In this document: positions 16,654-24,527 of the stretch, piece by piece | Layout: every line of letters begins with the position of its first letter | Position numbering within the stretch: the first letter of the stretch is position 1 | NCBI GenBank assembly: GCA_027488855.1 | Contig: JAIYAV010000075.1 | Location: forward strand, 1 to 41,476 | Length of the DNA: 41,476 bases | Direction: 5' to 3' | DNA from: Saprospiraceae bacterium | Lineage (GTDB): Bacteria > Bacteroidota > Bacteroidia > Chitinophagales > Saprospiraceae | Program-made: the position numbers and the translations under genes | The notes under the pieces: model-generated | What the model saw: the letters and a program-made list of their open reading frames with translations, nothing else | What the model was told of the DNA's origin: nothing | The model's database searches: none

Positions 16654-18444
16654 TCATTCTGTCGTTTCTATTTTGGCCAATTCCGGTTGTTGTTCTGCTG
16701 CCTCAGCTTTGATTCGACATTCCCGAAACACCCGTTTTTCGCAAGTCCGGCAAGCCTCGTCCGGGATCAAGGTGTAGATGTATTCAATGGCATCTTTTTT
16801 GGCAATGAAGAAGTGATTTTCTCCAATCAAAGCCTTGAACCCGCTATGTATCAACACATCCTGTGCCACCAATTTGAGGTTGGACAAATACAGCCCACCC
16901 TCTCTAGTCTTCCAACGTTCGGCCTCTTCGTACAACCAATGCGCGCCAGATAAACCAATAAAATTGACACCTTCGCACAAGATGAGGCAATACTTGTGTT
17001 TGCCTTCACGCACCTGATCAAAAAAATCTGAAATATGATCTACCGCGCCGTAAAAAATGGGGCCATCCAGGCGGATGATTTTGATTTGTGAACATTCCCG
17101 CAACTCCGGTTTGCGCTTGATGAAAGTAAGGCTGTTGTCGGGCTTTGTTGGGTCAGGAGCCATCGTGGCGATGTGCGGGGTGGAAACTTTATACAAAAAG
17201 AAAGTCAACGAAACCATGATGCCCATAAAAATGGCGTATTCCAAAGAAAATAAGAGGGTAGCAATAAAAGTGATGACAAAAACACTCGCCTCCAGGCGGC
17301 TGGCGCGAAAAATGCGTTTGATCTCCGGGGTATCGATCAAATTAATCGATACCAATAAAATGATCCCTCCCATTCCGGCAATGGGCAAATAACTCGCCAA
17401 GGGAGCAACAAAGAGCAAGATCACCAGTAAAATCAAAGAAGCAAACACGGCTGAAAGTGGGGTACGGGCTCCCCCTTGGTAATTGACTCCCGAACGGGTA
17501 AAAGACCCGGAACTGGCGTAGGCTGAAAAAAAGCTCCCCACAATATTCGACAAACCCTGCCCCACAAACTCTCGGTTGCTGTCAATCCGTTGCCCGGACT
17601 GGCTGCCGATGTTTTTTCCGATCGCAATGGCCGAAATAAGTCCAATCATGGCCACCGCAAAAGCACTGGGAAACAGCTTCGAAAACTCAGTTACCGAAAA
17701 ACTGGGCCAACTCAAAGGGGGAATTGCATGATCGATACTGGCAACAAAACGAATACCTATTTCCTCCCCCCCAAACGCCACTGCACACAAGCTGCCCATG
17801 ACCAAGCCGCCAATCAGATTGGGCCATTTGGGCTTCCACAATTTGAGCGCTACCGCAGTACAAAAGCTGATCACCGCCACCGAAAAAACCTGAAAATTGA
17901 ACTCCTGGATTTTTTCAAAAAAAACATAAACGACTTCAAAAGCATTCAGGCCATTCTTAATGCTTACCCCCGAGATGTTTTTCAACTGGCTGATCATGAT
18001 CAACAGTGCCGCCCCCGTTGAAAAAGCAGTAATAACTGTGCTGGAGACAAAATTGACAAAAATACCTAAGCGGGCCAGCCCAAAACTCAATTGAATGATG
18101 CCTACAAAGAGGGTGATGGAAAAGGCCAGGGTCACATACTCGGTGCTTCCCGGCACCGCCAGTTGACTCAACGCCGCAAAAATTACCAGTGAATTGGCCG
18201 TAGTAGGCCCCGACACCATGTGTAGGGAAGAACCAAATAGCCCGGCAATAATCGGCGGAATGATGGCTGTGTATAAGCCATAAACGGGAGGCAAGCCCGC
18301 AATCATCGCAAAGGCCAAACCCTGGGGCAGTACAATGACCGAACCAGTTAATCCAGCCATAAAATCGGCTCTCAGGGTCCGGCGGTTGACCTGTTTGAAC
18401 CAGTTTGGGTAAGGATTAATCGTGTTCCAGTAAGACTTTGCCAT
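16654..18444 (-). CDS. SulP-family anion transporter with STAS domain and C-terminal Cys cluster
   Basis: A 596-residue inner-membrane permease. The N-terminus has the SulP signature (GLTGSVIVLPQGLAFAMIAGLPPVYGLYTA) and about a dozen hydrophobic segments to residue ~420. A STAS domain follows (KIIRLDGPIFYGAVDHI ... EGVNFIGLSGAHWL). A C-terminal extension carries Cys565, Cys568 and Cys576 (CRTC then FREC), a possible metal or redox site seen in some SulP proteins to my memory. The substrate may be sulfate, another oxyanion or bicarbonate; the sequence does not decide. It is divergent from the second SulP gene at 19089, with a decayed oxidoreductase fragment between. Confidence 0.9.
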   Translation of the reverse strand: MAKSYWNTINPYPNWFKQVNRRTLRADFMAGLTGSVIVLPQGLAFAMIAGLPPVYGLYTAIIPPIIAGLFGSSLHMVSGPTTANSLVIFAALSQLAVPGSTEYVTLAFSITLFVGIIQLSFGLARLGIFVNFVSSTVITAFSTGAALLIMISQLKNISGVSIKNGLNAFEVVYVFFEKIQEFNFQVFSVAVISFCTAVALKLWKPKWPNLIGGLVMGSLCAVAFGGEEIGIRFVASIDHAIPPLSWPSFSVTEFSKLFPSAFAVAMIGLISAIAIGKNIGSQSGQRIDSNREFVGQGLSNIVGSFFSAYASSGSFTRSGVNYQGGARTPLSAVFASLILLVILLFVAPLASYLPIAGMGGIILLVSINLIDTPEIKRIFRASRLEASVFVITFIATLLFSLEYAIFMGIMVSLTFFLYKVSTPHIATMAPDPTKPDNSLTFIKRKPELRECSQIKIIRLDGPIFYGAVDHISDFFDQVREGKHKYCLILCEGVNFIGLSGAHWLYEEAERWKTREGGLYLSNLKLVAQDVLIHSGFKALIGENHFFIAKKDAIEYIYTLIPDEACRTCEKRVFRECRIKAEAAEQQPELAKIETTE

Positions 18445-18487
18445 TATCGAGTATAAAAAGGTTCTTTATCTGGTCGCAATGCACGTT

Positions 18488-18780
18488 TCATCCATAGGAG
18501 CATGCGCAGGCCGTTGGGGCCAGGTGGTGTGAGCAAGCGAGTACTCCGGGGTTCATGCCTTCGGTTACCCAGACCTTGTCCACAAAATAACCAATTTCGT
18601 TGTTGATGAGCAACAAATCGCCCGTTTCAACGCCAAATTTTGCGGCGTCTTTGGTATGCATCCAAATTGGATTGCGATTGCTGAGTTCATACAGTCATTT
18701 GGCATTGCCCGAGCGGGAATGGATAAGGGTGGGAATGCGAAAAGTGGGTACCAAGAGGTATTCTCCTTAACTTTTGGGCA
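18488..18780 (-). pseudogene. Remnant of a molybdopterin oxidoreductase (DMSO-reductase family) large subunit
   Basis: The minus strand reads GEYLLVPTFRIPTLIHSRSG-NAK-stop-LYELSNRNPIWMHTKDA, then VETGDLLLINNEIGYFVDKV, WVTEGMNPGVLACSHHL. This matches the C-terminal molybdopterin dinucleotide-binding domain of bis-MGD oxidoreductases. An in-frame TGA stands where a Trp is expected (NAK-W-L), and a TAA precedes GEYLL. After CSHHL the match fails and the frame ends at 18488. No catalytic part is present within the window, so this is a degraded fragment. Which enzyme it came from (tetrathionate, thiosulfate, nitrate type) cannot be told. Confidence 0.7.
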
Positions 18781-18846
18781 GGTGGACAGTCAAAAAATTG
18801 GTGTTCAACTGATAGGACAAAACTCGCTCAGTTTTGAGTGTTTTTT

Positions 18847-18862
18847 TGTGATGCAGATCACT
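18847..18862. promoter_or_regulatory. Candidate Crp/Fnr-type operator 1
   Basis: TGTGATGCAGATCACT is an almost perfect TGTGA-N6-TCACA site (one mismatch). It is about 230 bp upstream of the second sulP start and 2.1 kb upstream of the Crp/Fnr gene. Confidence 0.45.
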
Positions 18863-18882
18863 TTGGAAAGATTTTATTCCTA

Positions 18883-18997
18883 GGGGCGATAAAAAAATAA
18901 TGATCATTTTGCCAGAGGATTAGATCAATAAACGTTTCATTTCAAGCGCCTTATCTAATCCTCTGGCTCTGGAAAAATGATCACTTATTTTTGCCCC
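18883..18997. repeat. Repeat family A, copy 1 (about 115-bp palindrome)
   Basis: GGGGCGATAAAAAAATAATG starts the left arm and ATTTTTGCCCC ends the right arm. The inner arms are GCCAGAGGATTAGAT (18911-18925) and ATCTAATCCTCTGGC (18953-18967), a perfect match. The loop centres on AAACGTTTCATTTCAAG. A second full copy is at 31504-31620 and a collapsed copy at 28295-28327. It lies between the two candidate Crp/Fnr operators. Confidence 0.85.
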
Positions 18998-19006
18998 ACT
19001 ACCTAA

Positions 19007-19022
19007 AGTGACCTAGATTACA
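19007..19022. promoter_or_regulatory. Candidate Crp/Fnr-type operator 2
   Basis: AGTGACCTAGATTACA fits TGTGA-N6-TCACA with two mismatches and matches operator 1 at 10 of 14 core positions (GTGA...AGAT.AC). It ends 66 bp before the ATG of the second sulP gene, a plausible activator position. Confidence 0.4.
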
Positions 19023-19088
19023 AACAGGCAGCTCAACTATGGTGATTTTTGTGGTGACAATGGCTCTTCCAACCAAAACACACGAACT

Positions 19089-20819
19089 ATGCTCAAGCGA
19101 TTTTTTCCCATTCTAGATTGGCTACCTAAATATACGCAAGCCCAATTGCAAGGTGACTTGTCCGCTGGCCTTACGGTAGGCGTGATGCTCATTCCACAAG
19201 GTATGGCCTACGCCATGTTGGCTGGTTTGGAGCCCATCCATGGCCTTTACGCAGTGACCATTCCGTTAATAGCGTATGCCATCTTGGGCACTTCCCGGCA
19301 ATTGGCGGTTGGCCCTGTAGCCATGGTTTCGCTGCTTACTGCTGCGGGCATTGGCGCACTGCAACCCGCAACCCCGGAGATGTATTTGCTTTATGCGCTT
19401 ACGGCAGCTTTTTTAGTAGGGGTATTTCAATTGGCAATGGGCATTTTCCGCTTGGGTTTTTTGGTCAATTTTTTATCACACCCCGTCATCAGTGGGTTCA
19501 CCTCAGCGGCGGCCATCATCATTGGGCTGAGCCAACTCAAACATTTGTTGCGCATCGATCTGCCCAAAAGTGAACACATTCAAGAAATGATGCTGGCTCT
19601 GGCCAAAAACATCGGCAATACCCATTTGCTTACATTGGGTATCGGGTTGGTCGCCATTGTGGTGATAAAGTATGGTAAAAAAATCCACAAAAGCCTGCCC
19701 ACTTCACTCATCACCGTAATGTTGGGGATATTGACCGTTTGGGGACTAAATCTAACCGAACAAGGCATTAAAATTGTGGGAGAAGTTCCCAGTGGTTTGC
19801 CAGGTCTGTCTGCACCTTCTTTTGATCCTGCGGTTTGGAAAAGCCTTTTATCGGTTGCCCTGACCATTTCACTGGTCGGTTTTATGGAAAGTTTTGCGGT
19901 AGCCAAAGCCATTCAAGCCAAACACAAAAACTACCAAGTTGACGCCAATCAGGAGTTGATTGCGTTGGGGACTGCCAATCTGAGTGCGGCTTTTTTTCAA
20001 GGCTACCCCATCACGGGTGGTTTTTCACGTACCGCAGTAAATGATCAAGCTGGCGCAAAAACAGGGATGGCCTCTATTTTTAGTGCAATCTTGATCGTTT
20101 TGACCTTACTTTTCCTCACGCCCTTGTTTTATTTTCTACCCAATGCCGTATTGGCGGCCGTAGTGATTGTGGCCGTCATTGGTTTGATCGATTACAAAGA
20201 AGCCGTTCATCTTTGGAAAGAAGACCGTTCCGATTTTTGGATGCTCATTGCCACCTTTGTTGTTACGTTGACGATGGGTATTGAAACGGGTATTGGTGCG
20301 GGTGTAGTCTTGTCTTTAGCGATGGTGGTTTACCGCTCAACGCGCCCACATATTGCCGTACTCGGCAAAGTACCCAACTCTGATTTTTACCGCAATATTC
20401 AACGGTTTGACAATCTGGAGCAACGCAAGGATATCCTCATCTTACGCATGGATGGGCCACTTTACTTTGCCAACCTGAATTACTTCAAAGAACAATTGGC
20501 GAACCAGATGGCCATACACGGCGAAGCACTTAAAGCAATTGTCATCAATGCGGACAGCATCAGCCATGTGGACAGTAGCGCAGTACATGCGCTGAAAGAT
20601 TGGGTGATAGACATTCAAAACCAAGGCCTCCAATTGTATTTCACTAGTCTCATCGGCCCAGTAAGGGATATTTTTGCCAAATCGGGATTGGTTGAATTGA
20701 TTGGGGCAAATAATCTGGTCATGAGCGACCAACAAGCGGTTGATCATTTTGACGATGCAGATAATGTCAGTAACCAGTCTCAACAATACAAAGATTACGC
20801 TTTACAAAGCAATGGTTAA
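19089..20819 (+). CDS. SulP-family anion transporter with STAS domain
   Basis: A 576-residue permease. The SulP signature is LSAGLTVGVMLIPQGMAYAM at about 25-44 with LEPIHGLYAVTIPLIAYA following. Membrane segments run to ~400 (including NFLSHPVISGFTSAAAIIIG, ITGGFSRTAVNDQAGAKT). The STAS domain is at about 440-550 (ILILRMDGPLYFANLNYF ... DSISHVDSSAVHALKDW). Unlike the neighbouring SulP it lacks the C-terminal Cys cluster. ITGGFSRTAVN is the conserved segment found in sulfate-type SulPs, but substrate identity is not proven. The Crp/Fnr gene follows 131 bp downstream on the same strand, and two matching operators lie upstream. Confidence 0.93.
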   Translation: MLKRFFPILDWLPKYTQAQLQGDLSAGLTVGVMLIPQGMAYAMLAGLEPIHGLYAVTIPLIAYAILGTSRQLAVGPVAMVSLLTAAGIGALQPATPEMYLLYALTAAFLVGVFQLAMGIFRLGFLVNFLSHPVISGFTSAAAIIIGLSQLKHLLRIDLPKSEHIQEMMLALAKNIGNTHLLTLGIGLVAIVVIKYGKKIHKSLPTSLITVMLGILTVWGLNLTEQGIKIVGEVPSGLPGLSAPSFDPAVWKSLLSVALTISLVGFMESFAVAKAIQAKHKNYQVDANQELIALGTANLSAAFFQGYPITGGFSRTAVNDQAGAKTGMASIFSAILIVLTLLFLTPLFYFLPNAVLAAVVIVAVIGLIDYKEAVHLWKEDRSDFWMLIATFVVTLTMGIETGIGAGVVLSLAMVVYRSTRPHIAVLGKVPNSDFYRNIQRFDNLEQRKDILILRMDGPLYFANLNYFKEQLANQMAIHGEALKAIVINADSISHVDSSAVHALKDWVIDIQNQGLQLYFTSLIGPVRDIFAKSGLVELIGANNLVMSDQQAVDHFDDADNVSNQSQQYKDYALQSNG

Positions 20820-20950
20820 GCGCAATTTATACTCGGGTTAAGATAGTAGCTATCCCTAATCTGTATTTGTAGTTCTTTAGAATAATTCAAATACATAAAC
20901 ATATTTTCATGTTTTCATGTTATTTTTATTCGAAAGAACAATCTCATAGA

Positions 20951-21592
20951 ATGATAAATGAAAACATCCTTGCTTTAGTACGCAAGCATTTTCCACAAAT
21001 TGCAGAAAAGGGACTACAAGAAGAAATAGCCTCGGTAGGTCGTTCGATGGAATTTCCAGCAGATACGGTGATCATGGAAGTAGGGCAGTACGTAAAACTA
21101 GTACCTTTGGTCATCAAAGGGGTCATCAAAGTATCGCGCGAAGATGAGAATGGAGGAGAACTATTCCTCTATTACTTAAACGGGGGTGAAACCTGTTCCA
21201 TGTCGTTCACTTGTTGCATGATGAATAAAAAAAGCGAAATCCGCACCCTTGCAGAAGAAGACACCCAGCTCATTGGTATTCCGATCCGCTTCGTAGATGA
21301 ATGGATGACAAAATACCAAAGCTGGAAGAATTTTGTGATGCAAACTTATGACCAGCGCATGTTGGAACTTGTTCGCACTATCGACAGCATTGCTTTTCAT
21401 CACATGGACGTGAGATTACTGGAGTATTTGCAGAAAAAAGCGCAGGCCACCCATTCCAAAGTGATTAATGCAACCCATCAAGACATTGCTTACGATCTAA
21501 ATGCTTCCCGAGAAGCCATATCCAGGCTACTGAAGCAACTGGAAAACGAAGGTAGATTGAAGCTGGGTAGAAACAAAATAGAGTTGTTTTGA
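20951..21592 (+). CDS. Crp/Fnr-family regulator with three cysteines in the sensor domain
   Basis: A 213-residue regulator from the ATG at 20951 (14 upstream codons from 20909 rejected). An N-terminal cyclic-nucleotide-binding fold (about 15-130) is followed by a winged HTH of Crp type (ATHQDIAYDLNASREAISRLLKQLENEGRLKL, split here as the recognition region 175-207). Cys82, Cys88 and Cys89 cluster in GGETCSMSFTCCMM, where cAMP-binding Crp proteins have their phosphate cassette; the cassette itself is not recognisable. This Cys-containing subtype is common in Bacteroidota next to sulfur and stress genes, from memory. A redox, NO or sulfur signal is possible but unproven. It probably controls the adjacent sulP gene. 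Confidence 0.9.
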   Translation: MINENILALVRKHFPQIAEKGLQEEIASVGRSMEFPADTVIMEVGQYVKLVPLVIKGVIKVSREDENGGELFLYYLNGGETCSMSFTCCMMNKKSEIRTLAEEDTQLIGIPIRFVDEWMTKYQSWKNFVMQTYDQRMLELVRTIDSIAFHHMDVRLLEYLQKKAQATHSKVINATHQDIAYDLNASREAISRLLKQLENEGRLKLGRNKIELF

Positions 21593-21896
21593 ATCATGAA
21601 GTTGAATTGATATTGGAATACTTTGGCCAATTCAAGAAATAAAGCGCTACGATTTTTAGCAGGAAAGGTTTCACTTGAAGCCAATTCTTCGACGAGTATT
21701 TTAACTATTGTCTAATGCCCGACGCTGGTTCATTTTTGCCCAAAATCACACCAACTAAAAATTAGACCTATTTATTATTGGACTATATTTATCCATCAAT
21801 TCCACCAAGAGCCGAATTCAAGTTATCTCCACTACCAAGCGCATGTCTCTTCGCGCATTTGTCATTTTTCCCAATACCATATTAATTTTTTCAGCC
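21593..21896. other. Intergenic region without recognisable gene
   Basis: About 300 AT-rich bases between the Crp/Fnr gene and the acidic-protein gene. I see no tRNA, no long hairpin and no coding frame worth calling. Confidence 0.5.
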
Positions 21897-22694
21897 ATGA
21901 AAATTGTAAATGTAACCGTACGTGGTGGCAACACCGCAGAAGGCGCAACTGGAGTAACCTTCTCCGTGTTGCCCTACGAAGTAGTAGTACAAATCCCCGG
22001 TAGCCGCGAGCCGATTCTGAGTGTACCCGTTGTAGACAATCCTTTGCTCAGTCGCCAGTCCTACAGCTTTGTGGTGGACGGCTTTGAGGTAGACCTGGAA
22101 GTTCAAGAACTTGCCGAGGAGGTGTATGACGATTGTGGTGACGGTATGGATTTAGAGGAACTAAACGCCTATGAAGAAGCCGAAGCCAAAGCCGCTCTGG
22201 ATGAAGTACTTGGCGAGCCTGAATTAGAAGAAGCCACTGAGCCAGAAGTAGAACTTGGCCCTGATAACGGATTGGATACCGGATACCAGGAAGAAGTGCT
22301 TGCTGAAGAAGCAGAGCTCAGCCCTGATAATGGATTGGATACCGGATATCTGGAAGAAGTGGAAAATGCTGCCGAAGAACCTGTGCTTGAAGCCCTGGAA
22401 TTAACCGGGGAGCCTGAAATTGAAGCCGAAGAGCCCAGCCACTCAGAAACCATTGCCGAAATTCCAGATGTCATCGAAATTACTTCTTCCCGCCAGGAAG
22501 CTCCAGTGGAGGAGGAGGCCGAAACGGCCTTTTTTCAGCGTAATGAAGGAGGATCTGAGCCTGTTGTGGATGCAGATGAAGCTTTGGTTCCGGTAACGGA
22601 AGATCAAGAGCACAATGCGGAGGATTTGAAAGTCCTCCTGGCGCAAACCCAAGAGCTGTTGAAGAAGTATGATCTAAATAGTGTGGAGCATTAA
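21897..22694 (+). CDS. Hypothetical highly acidic protein with internal repeat
   Basis: A 265-residue protein from the ATG at 21897; an 18-codon longer reading from 21843 is hydrophobic but lacks a cleavage site. The first ~75 residues form a compact, strand-rich domain (KIVNVTVRGGNTAEGATGV, then SYSFVVDGFEVDLEVQEL). The remaining ~190 residues are dominated by Glu, Asp, Ala and Pro, probably disordered. They include a duplicated unit (GPDNGLDTGYQEEV and SPDNGLDTGYLEEV, 21 residues apart). A helical end (EDLKVLLAQTQELLKKYDL) may form a coiled coil. No family recognised; cytoplasmic location inferred. Confidence 0.6.
   Translation: MKIVNVTVRGGNTAEGATGVTFSVLPYEVVVQIPGSREPILSVPVVDNPLLSRQSYSFVVDGFEVDLEVQELAEEVYDDCGDGMDLEELNAYEEAEAKAALDEVLGEPELEEATEPEVELGPDNGLDTGYQEEVLAEEAELSPDNGLDTGYLEEVENAAEEPVLEALELTGEPEIEAEEPSHSETIAEIPDVIEITSSRQEAPVEEEAETAFFQRNEGGSEPVVDADEALVPVTEDQEHNAEDLKVLLAQTQELLKKYDLNSVEH
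22259..22348 (+). repeat. 63-bp imperfect tandem duplication in the acidic-protein gene
   Basis: CCCTGATAACGGATTGGAT at 22259 and CCCTGATAATGGATTGGAT at 22322 begin two copies spaced exactly 63 bp, differing by silent changes. Confidence 0.8.
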
Positions 22695-22719
22695 AATAAT
22701 GCTGAAATAGGTATGTTTT

Positions 22720-22790
22720 AGGGACGGGTTCAGCATAAAATAACAAAAAAGAGTCCAGCCAAATTGTTACTTTATTTTGAACCCGTCCCT
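22720..22790. terminator. Convergent-gene hairpin
   Basis: AGGGACGGGTTCA at 22720-22732 is the exact reverse complement of 22778-22790, with further A/T pairing inside (AAAATAA with TTATTTT). It lies between the acidic-protein stop (22694) and the PIN gene stop (22790). Confidence 0.65.
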
Positions 22791-23302
22791 TACACCGCAA
22801 TCCCCTCCAACCTTTCCACCATCTCTTCCATTTTCTTCTTTGGCAACCTCGGATTACAACGCTCCAAGCGCCTCAGCAGCGCAATCGCCAATTGGGGGGT
22901 ACAAATCTGTTGTTCAACGAGTTGATTGATGACCCAGAGGGAGCCAAAAACGGTGAGGCCATTGTCCTGGGCTTCTTTGCGGAGGTCGCCATCCCCACTG
23001 AGCAGAGGGCATTGGCGCTGAACGGCGAGAAAAAGAACCGACTTGTCGGTGAGGCGTTTGAGGTTGCGGCGGGTGTGGAAGCGGAGGATGTTGAGCATCT
23101 CTTCGCCGCTGAATTCGATGATTTCGACACGTTCGGGTGTCAGGCAGCGTTCCAATGTGGCTTTTTGATCTGGATGGTTGATTTCGTTCACCACAAAACC
23201 TGTTGTCAAGATGTGGTAATCCAGTTGCATGAAGTACTCCAGCGCCCCTGTTTTGATGAGGTCGATGAAGACGTTGGTGTCGGTGATGATGAGGTCCTTC
23301 AT
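22790..23302 (-). CDS. PIN-domain protein, probable toxin of an XRE-ImmA/PIN module
   Basis: A 170-residue protein. The N-terminus IITDTNVFIDLIK carries the first conserved PIN aspartates, NEINH supplies the conserved Glu, and LLSGDGDLRKEAQDNG the C-terminal acidic pair; the fold coordinates metal for RNA cleavage. It is translationally coupled to the upstream XRE-ImmA gene by an ATGA overlap (23299-23302). Pairing of COG2856 (XRE + ImmA/IrrE protease) with PIN proteins has been predicted as a toxin-antitoxin type. Here the putative antitoxin or regulator comes first. RNA target unknown. Confidence 0.85.
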   Translation of the reverse strand: MKDLIITDTNVFIDLIKTGALEYFMQLDYHILTTGFVVNEINHPDQKATLERCLTPERVEIIEFSGEEMLNILRFHTRRNLKRLTDKSVLFLAVQRQCPLLSGDGDLRKEAQDNGLTVFGSLWVINQLVEQQICTPQLAIALLRRLERCNPRLPKKKMEEMVERLEGIAV

Positions 23303-24357
23303 GCCAGTTGTTCCAATTTGTCCCGAAATTCGCCCAAATTCATTTCAGCCAGATGGGCGGCATGATTGATCGAAATAACCTCCTGGCCAATGGCCCGATA
23401 GAGGAGTTGGATGAAACGCCGGGGGCGCTCGCGGCCGCCAAACTCACCCGGTTCGTCGCGGTGGTACCCCTTGACGCGGTAATTGGTGTTGAGCCGCCGA
23501 TAGGTATTGGCGTTGATGATCCCCAGGTGGAGCGCACGTGGGAAAAGGGCCGCAATGGAAATCCCCCAACGCTCTTTGATCAATTCCAGTTCCTGCAAAA
23601 AAAAGTGAAAACGCTCCTGCGCCATTTCGCCTCGGGCCATTTCGGCAGGGTAAAGTACCGCCGAGGCAAAGGTATGACAAAGCCGTTCTACGTCCTTTTC
23701 CTCCAGCCGCGTATCAAAAGTCAGGCTGTGGTGCGCCAGCTCATGCAGGGCAGTGAAGCGTTTGCGCACCGCGTTGTGCTTTTTATTGAGCACGATAATC
23801 CGATGCCCTTGCACCAGCGCTTTGAGGCCGTCGAAGGCATCGTCGGCATCCACTTCGAGTACCTTGAAGCCCTTGTCTTCCAGCATTTCAATCACGCTGG
23901 GAATGGGGTCGTAGCCCAGGTTCCATTGCTTGCGCAGGGCTTCGGCGGCGACTTCGGCATCAGTGCCACTGCGTACGGCCAGTTCGTAGTGGAAATCGTG
24001 GCTTTGAACTGGCAATTGCAACAAGTGCTCCAGCTCCAGGTATCTTTCCAAAAAAGCGCGGGCTTTTTCAATGACGGCCACTTCGGCAGTTTTACTCAAG
24101 CGGGATATTTTTTTGCGAAACTCAATGCCCTTCAGCTCAACTTTTACTTGCGGTTCCGAAAAAAAGAAATCAACCGTTACACTCAAGGCATTGGCCAAAC
24201 GAATCAACACGGCGCTACCCGGCATCATTTCCCCTTTTTCGTACTTGTTGAGGGCTTGCCGGGTCACGGCATTCTCCATCTTGTTCGCTAGGTCTTGTAG
24301 CGACAATCCCGCCATTTTTCGGGCGTTGGTGAGCCGTTGTCCAAATAAGTTTTCCAT
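23299..24357 (-). CDS. XRE-family regulator fused to ImmA/IrrE metallopeptidase
   Basis: A 352-residue protein from the ATG at 24357, which has a good ribosome site (GGAAAGGAG) seven bases upstream. The longer frame to 24456 would cover the operator and is rejected. An N-terminal HTH (residues 5-65: LTNARKMAGLSLQDLANKM, then ALNKYEKGEMMPG) binds DNA. The C-terminal half is an ImmA/IrrE zinc peptidase with HELAH at 205-209 (FTALHELAHHSL) and a following helix with the third ligand region (LCHTFASAVLYP). Relatives cleave repressors in mobile elements or respond to stress. The coupled downstream gene encodes a PIN protein. Autoregulation via the palindrome at 24415-24456 is likely. Confidence 0.92.
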   Translation of the reverse strand: MENLFGQRLTNARKMAGLSLQDLANKMENAVTRQALNKYEKGEMMPGSAVLIRLANALSVTVDFFFSEPQVKVELKGIEFRKKISRLSKTAEVAVIEKARAFLERYLELEHLLQLPVQSHDFHYELAVRSGTDAEVAAEALRKQWNLGYDPIPSVIEMLEDKGFKVLEVDADDAFDGLKALVQGHRIIVLNKKHNAVRKRFTALHELAHHSLTFDTRLEEKDVERLCHTFASAVLYPAEMARGEMAQERFHFFLQELELIKERWGISIAALFPRALHLGIINANTYRRLNTNYRVKGYHRDEPGEFGGRERPRRFIQLLYRAIGQEVISINHAAHLAEMNLGEFRDKLEQLA

Positions 24358-24414
24358 CTTAATGCTCCTTTCCCGGTTTGAGATAAACTTTGTGGTGATT
24401 TTATAACCGGGGTT

Positions 24415-24456
24415 TTGGTTGACAAATTTACAAAATAATTTGTTTTTGTCAACCAA
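24415..24456. promoter_or_regulatory. Palindromic operator of the XRE-ImmA/PIN operon
   Basis: TTGGTTGACAAA (24415-24426) and its exact reverse complement TTTGTCAACCAA (24445-24456) are separated by 18 bases. An inner ACAAAT/ATTTGT pair is at 24422-24427 and 24438-24443. It lies 58 bp upstream of the XRE start, between it and the divergent GNAT gene, so it could control both. Confidence 0.7.
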
Positions 24457-24527
24457 TTTGGAGGATTATTTTTACCTCTCGTCTGAAATGCTTTATTTTT
24501 GATGTACAAACGAACTCATCATTCATC

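Noticed and set aside
23308-24291. A 327-codon plus-strand frame opposite the XRE-ImmA gene
   Set aside because: Antisense shadow; the minus-strand reading has HTH and HELAH motifs.
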